NCBI GenBank assembly: GCA_030705745.1
Contig: JAUZPT010000125.1
Span: forward strand, 1 to 7,714
Source of the DNA: Bacillota bacterium
Lineage (GTDB): Bacteria; Bacillota; Bacilli; Bacillales; Cytobacillaceae
Direction of reading: 5' to 3'
DNA: 7,714 nucleotides
Part shown: positions 5,861 through 7,714 of the stretch, piece by piece
How positions within the stretch are numbered: position 1 is the first letter of the stretch
Layout: every line of letters begins with the position of its first letter
The notes under the pieces: model-generated
Databases searched by the model: none
The model's input: only the letters and a program-made list of their open reading frames with translations
Told to the model about the DNA's origin: nothing
Made by a program: the position numbers and the translations under genes

Positions 5861-5878
5861 ATTGGAAATTTTTCCAAT
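5861..5878. promoter_or_regulatory. Perfect 18-bp palindrome upstream of the methyltransferase gene
   Basis: ATTGGAAA (5861-5868) and TTTCCAAT (5871-5878) are exact inverted repeats around a TT centre, ending 17 nt before the gene's ribosome binding site. It could be an operator or a small hairpin in the leader. I could not find a convincing promoter next to it; TATAAC (5782-5787) is a possible -10 with only a poor -35 (TTGTTT, 5758-5763). Confidence 0.4.
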
Positions 5879-5909
5879 CTTCTTTTATGGTAAATGAGGG
5901 GTGATGAAA

Positions 5910-6689
5910 ATGGATAATCATTTTTTTAATCGGATTGATAAAGAAACGTATACAGCTAGAAGAGCAGATTCAAGCTGGAAACAAGTCATAAAAAACAATG
6001 TGGTTGTAAAAGGGAAAAATGCTGCCGATATTGGATCGGGTGGAGGGATTTATTCGATTGCTCTCGCGGAAATGGGGGCAAAAAAGGTAATAGGGGTAGA
6101 TATTTCAGAGAATATGTTAGCCGGTGCGATAGACAATTGTCGAGACTTTAAGAATATTCTATTTCAAGTCGGGACAGCACAAAGTACAAATCTGGAAACT
6201 GATCAATCAGATATCGTTTTGGAAAGGGCTCTAATCCATCATTTAAAGGAAAATGAGCTTGAAGACTGCTTTATCGAAGCAAAAAGGGTCTTGAATGAAA
6301 ATGGTGTTCTTATCATACAAGATCGTACAAAAGAAGATTGTGTTTTGAAGGGAGATACGGAACATATCCGTGGTATTTTCTTTGATATTTTTCCTGAATT
6401 AATAGAAAAAGATACGATGAGAAGGCATAGTGCAGATGTGGTCTCTACTTATTTAAAAAGGGCAGGATTTAGAGATATCAAGGCTATCACCTTCTGGGAA
6501 AATCGACGGACATACGAATCGATCGTGGAATTGAAAGGCGAAATCATCTCGCGAAAAGGGCGTTCGATTTTATTCGAATTAAACGAAGAACAGATCCATT
6601 GTCTCGCAGATGAAATCGAAAAAAGAGTGGAAAACCAATTTCCACTTACAGAAAAGGAAAGATGGACCATCTGGTTTGCTATAAAATAA
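5910..6689 (+). CDS. Class I SAM-dependent methyltransferase, substrate unknown
   Basis: A 259-aa soluble protein with a Rossmann-like methyltransferase domain at about 35-140. The SAM-binding motif I is ADIGSGGGIYS (39-49), the acidic residue after strand 2 is D64 in IGVDIS, motif II is DIVLERALIHHL (101-112), and VLIIQDR (133-139) is strand 5. This is the Methyltransf_11/25 type. The C-terminal part (about 150-259) is family-specific and includes EHIRGIFFDIFPEL and a final RWTIWFAIK. The acceptor molecule is unknown. In-frame GTG (5901) and ATG (5904) codons lie upstream, but GAGGGG (5896-5901) is 8 nt from the ATG at 5910 and too close to the others, so 5910 is chosen. It appears monocistronic, with terminators before and after. 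The palindrome at 5861-5878 may regulate it. Confidence 0.85.
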   Translation: MDNHFFNRIDKETYTARRADSSWKQVIKNNVVVKGKNAADIGSGGGIYSIALAEMGAKKVIGVDISENMLAGAIDNCRDFKNILFQVGTAQSTNLETDQSDIVLERALIHHLKENELEDCFIEAKRVLNENGVLIIQDRTKEDCVLKGDTEHIRGIFFDIFPELIEKDTMRRHSADVVSTYLKRAGFRDIKAITFWENRRTYESIVELKGEIISRKGRSILFELNEEQIHCLADEIEKRVENQFPLTEKERWTIWFAIK

Positions 6690-6711
6690 TTGAACTGAAA
6701 AAGAACTATTC

Positions 6712-6748
6712 AAAGCCCAGAATGCTAATCTGGGCTTTTCGTATTTTT
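6712..6748 (+). terminator. Intrinsic terminator of the methyltransferase gene
   Basis: AAAGCCCAGA (6712-6721) and TCTGGGCTTT (6729-6738) form a perfect 10-bp stem with a 7-nt loop, continuing into TTTT and a second T run ending near 6748. It begins 22 nt after the stop codon. The A run on the 5' side could make it act in both directions. Confidence 0.9.
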
Positions 6749-6876
6749 TATAAATTTGCATAGTTTTACAGTTATTCTTGGGTAGTGTCATTAAGGTATA
6801 CTAGGTCGCTGCCGAATTCTACATGTCCCTTAATCATGCACCATTAGTTATTTTTAACGATGTTCTTCCATATTCT

Positions 6877-6899
6877 AATTTTCTGAATTTCAGAAAAAT
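6877..6899. promoter_or_regulatory. CodY-box-like palindrome
   Basis: TTTTCTGAA (6879-6887) and TTCAGAAAA (6889-6897) are exact inverted repeats around one T. Read as CodY boxes (AATTTTCWGAAAATT), 6877-6891 matches 12 of 15 and 6885-6899 matches 12 of 15. It overlaps the -35 box of the promoter at 6889-6917, where binding would repress. Overlapping CodY motifs are known in Bacillus subtilis operators, but the offset here (8 bp) is not the usual 9, and AT-rich DNA gives chance matches. Confidence 0.38.
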
Positions 6900-6917
6900 T
6901 TACAATTTATTTATAAT
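6889..6917 (+). promoter_or_regulatory. Candidate SigA promoter for the secreted-protein gene
   Basis: -10 TATAAT (6912-6917) is a perfect match. -35 TTCAGA (6889-6894) matches 4 of 6 and is spaced 17 nt away. The leader to the ATG at 7068 would be about 145 nt, which is long, so a nearer unrecognised promoter is possible. Confidence 0.45.
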
Positions 6918-7067
6918 TTATCTACACAGTATTTACATACCCATCATACTGGATTTACAAACCAATTATATAATCATATTGCACTAGTAAAATAAGATAA
7001 TATGGAGGTTTAGGAATTATTTTCTTTTTAATATCCCATTTTATTAAATATAAATAGGAGGAAAGTA

Positions 7068-7714
7068 ATGAAAAAGACTTTATCCAGTTTAATTGTGGCA
7101 GGTATGATTGTGAATGCAGTACCGACTATTATCCCTATGAACACAGCCAGTGCAGCAATGGTTTCAAAAGCAACTTTATCCAAGGTTATAGCAGGTCAGA
7201 AAAATATCAGCCTTAACGGAATCAATAGTAAGCTATCCTCAATCGTTTATAAAGGCAGAACGCTTTATTCCGCGAAAGATATCGCAGCTTCATTTAAAGC
7301 GAAATATTTTTTTGATAAAAAAACAAAGTCTTACATGATGACTTTAAAAGGAAAGAGCATTTCTTTCAAAGCAAATAGCTCTTTTATTCTAGCAAACAAT
7401 AAAAAGGTTGATTTAAGAGCTCCTATTGCTACTTACCAAAATCAAATGTATTTGCAAATAGATCCAATCGTTTTTGGCCTTGGCGGTGATTTTATTTATA
7501 ATCCGCAAACGAAGGATTTATACGTGTCAACTACAAGCTTGGTTAAAGGTAGTTCTTCTGATGCACAATGGATTGACAAAAACCATGTAGTTTTCACAAA
7601 TGAGTTAGGTGATTCGGTTACTACGAATGTAATGGATGTAAGCACAAAAACAGTGAAACAATTTAACACTGCAGAAATGGTTGTTTCTCCAGATGGAGAT
7701 CAAGCGGTTTATGC
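7068..7714 (+). CDS. Secreted protein with copper-amine-oxidase-like stalk domain, 3' end outside window
   Basis: An open frame of 215 complete codons runs off the right edge, so the protein is partial. ATG at 7068 follows AGGAGG (7056-7061) by 6 nt. Residues 1-29 are a Sec signal peptide: MKK, a hydrophobic core to about 22, then NTASA with likely cleavage after A29. Residues about 45-155 look like the copper amine oxidase N-terminal-like (stalk) domain, PF07833: SLNGINSKLSSIVYKGRTLY, SAKDIAASF, a beta-rich middle, then MYLQIDPIVFGLGGDFIYNP and LYVSTTSL. This domain is common in exported Bacillus and Paenibacillus proteins and does not imply oxidase activity. From about 165 the text AQWIDKNHVVFTNELGD, TTNVMDVSTKTVKQF and MVVSPDGDQAVY resembles the blades of a TolB/PD40 beta-propeller. 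It is probably a surface or secreted binding protein. The propeller assignment rests on one to two blades only. Confidence 0.8.
   Translation, partial: MKKTLSSLIVAGMIVNAVPTIIPMNTASAAMVSKATLSKVIAGQKNISLNGINSKLSSIVYKGRTLYSAKDIAASFKAKYFFDKKTKSYMMTLKGKSISFKANSSFILANNKKVDLRAPIATYQNQMYLQIDPIVFGLGGDFIYNPQTKDLYVSTTSLVKGSSSDAQWIDKNHVVFTNELGDSVTTNVMDVSTKTVKQFNTAEMVVSPDGDQAVY

Larger units (their letters stand above)
6749..7067. other. Long AT-rich intergenic region ahead of the secreted-protein gene
   Basis: This 319-base stretch has no coding frame I can support. It holds a pair of distant 7-bp arms, ATTAAGG (6790-6796) and CCTTAAT (6828-6834), then the CodY-like palindrome and promoter listed separately, and then a leader of about 145 nt. 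Within the leader, GGAGG at 7004-7008 has no usable start codon behind it. The gene's own AGGAGG is at 7056-7061. Confidence 0.6.

Noticed and set aside
6449..6791. Two minus-strand frames over the methyltransferase 3' end and terminator
   Set aside because: Antisense to a conserved methyltransferase C-terminus and crossing its terminator.
7002..7013. Leader peptide candidate ATG GAG GTT TAG in the long leader
   Set aside because: Only three codons, with the GGAGG lying inside rather than before it.

Overview
The window looks like ordinary chromosomal DNA from a low-GC, endospore-forming Bacillaceae bacterium (Bacillus sensu lato). The evidence is AT-rich intergenic DNA, strong AGGAGG-type ribosome binding sites, several well-supported TTG starts, a YteA-family protein (a family described as restricted to endospore formers) and a palindromic intergenic repeat of a kind I recall from many Bacillus-group genomes. 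A species cannot be named from this window. There are no phage genes, transposases, CRISPR arrays, rRNAs or tRNAs.

Layout. Positions 1-104 hold nothing recognisable. Positions 105-2131 are a two-gene minus-strand operon: promoter and operator-like repeats (2065-2131), an MFS drug-efflux-type transporter (2041-776), a winged-helix ArsR-like regulator (759-151) and a terminator (141-105). Divergent from it, 2318-3070 encodes a YteA-family (DksA/TraR-like zinc finger) protein with a hairpin behind it. A 45-codon gene follows (3209-3346). A gene-poor stretch then ends in a roughly 120-bp palindromic repeat (3530-3652) that abuts the ribosome binding site of a cation diffusion facilitator (3671-4564). 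Next come a 42-codon gene (4648-4776) and a CorA-type magnesium channel (4789-5727), linked by overlap of the small gene's stop codon with the corA Shine-Dalgarno, and closed by a strong terminator. A class I SAM methyltransferase (5910-6689) has its own terminator. The window ends inside a gene for a secreted protein with a copper-amine-oxidase-like stalk domain and the start of a possible TolB-like propeller (7068 onward).

How the parts may work together. The transporter and regulator look like a self-regulated efflux unit: inverted and direct repeats sit on the -10 and the transcription start, where the regulator could block its own promoter. The CDF exporter and the CorA channel are neighbours and both handle divalent cations, but each seems to have its own expression signals. 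The remaining genes appear to be single transcription units. I see no defence system or other clearly new multi-gene system. The items most worth a second look are the 42-aa protein coupled to corA, the 45-aa protein after yteA, the palindromic repeat, the operator cluster, the unusual CDF metal site and a CodY-box-like palindrome before the secreted protein.
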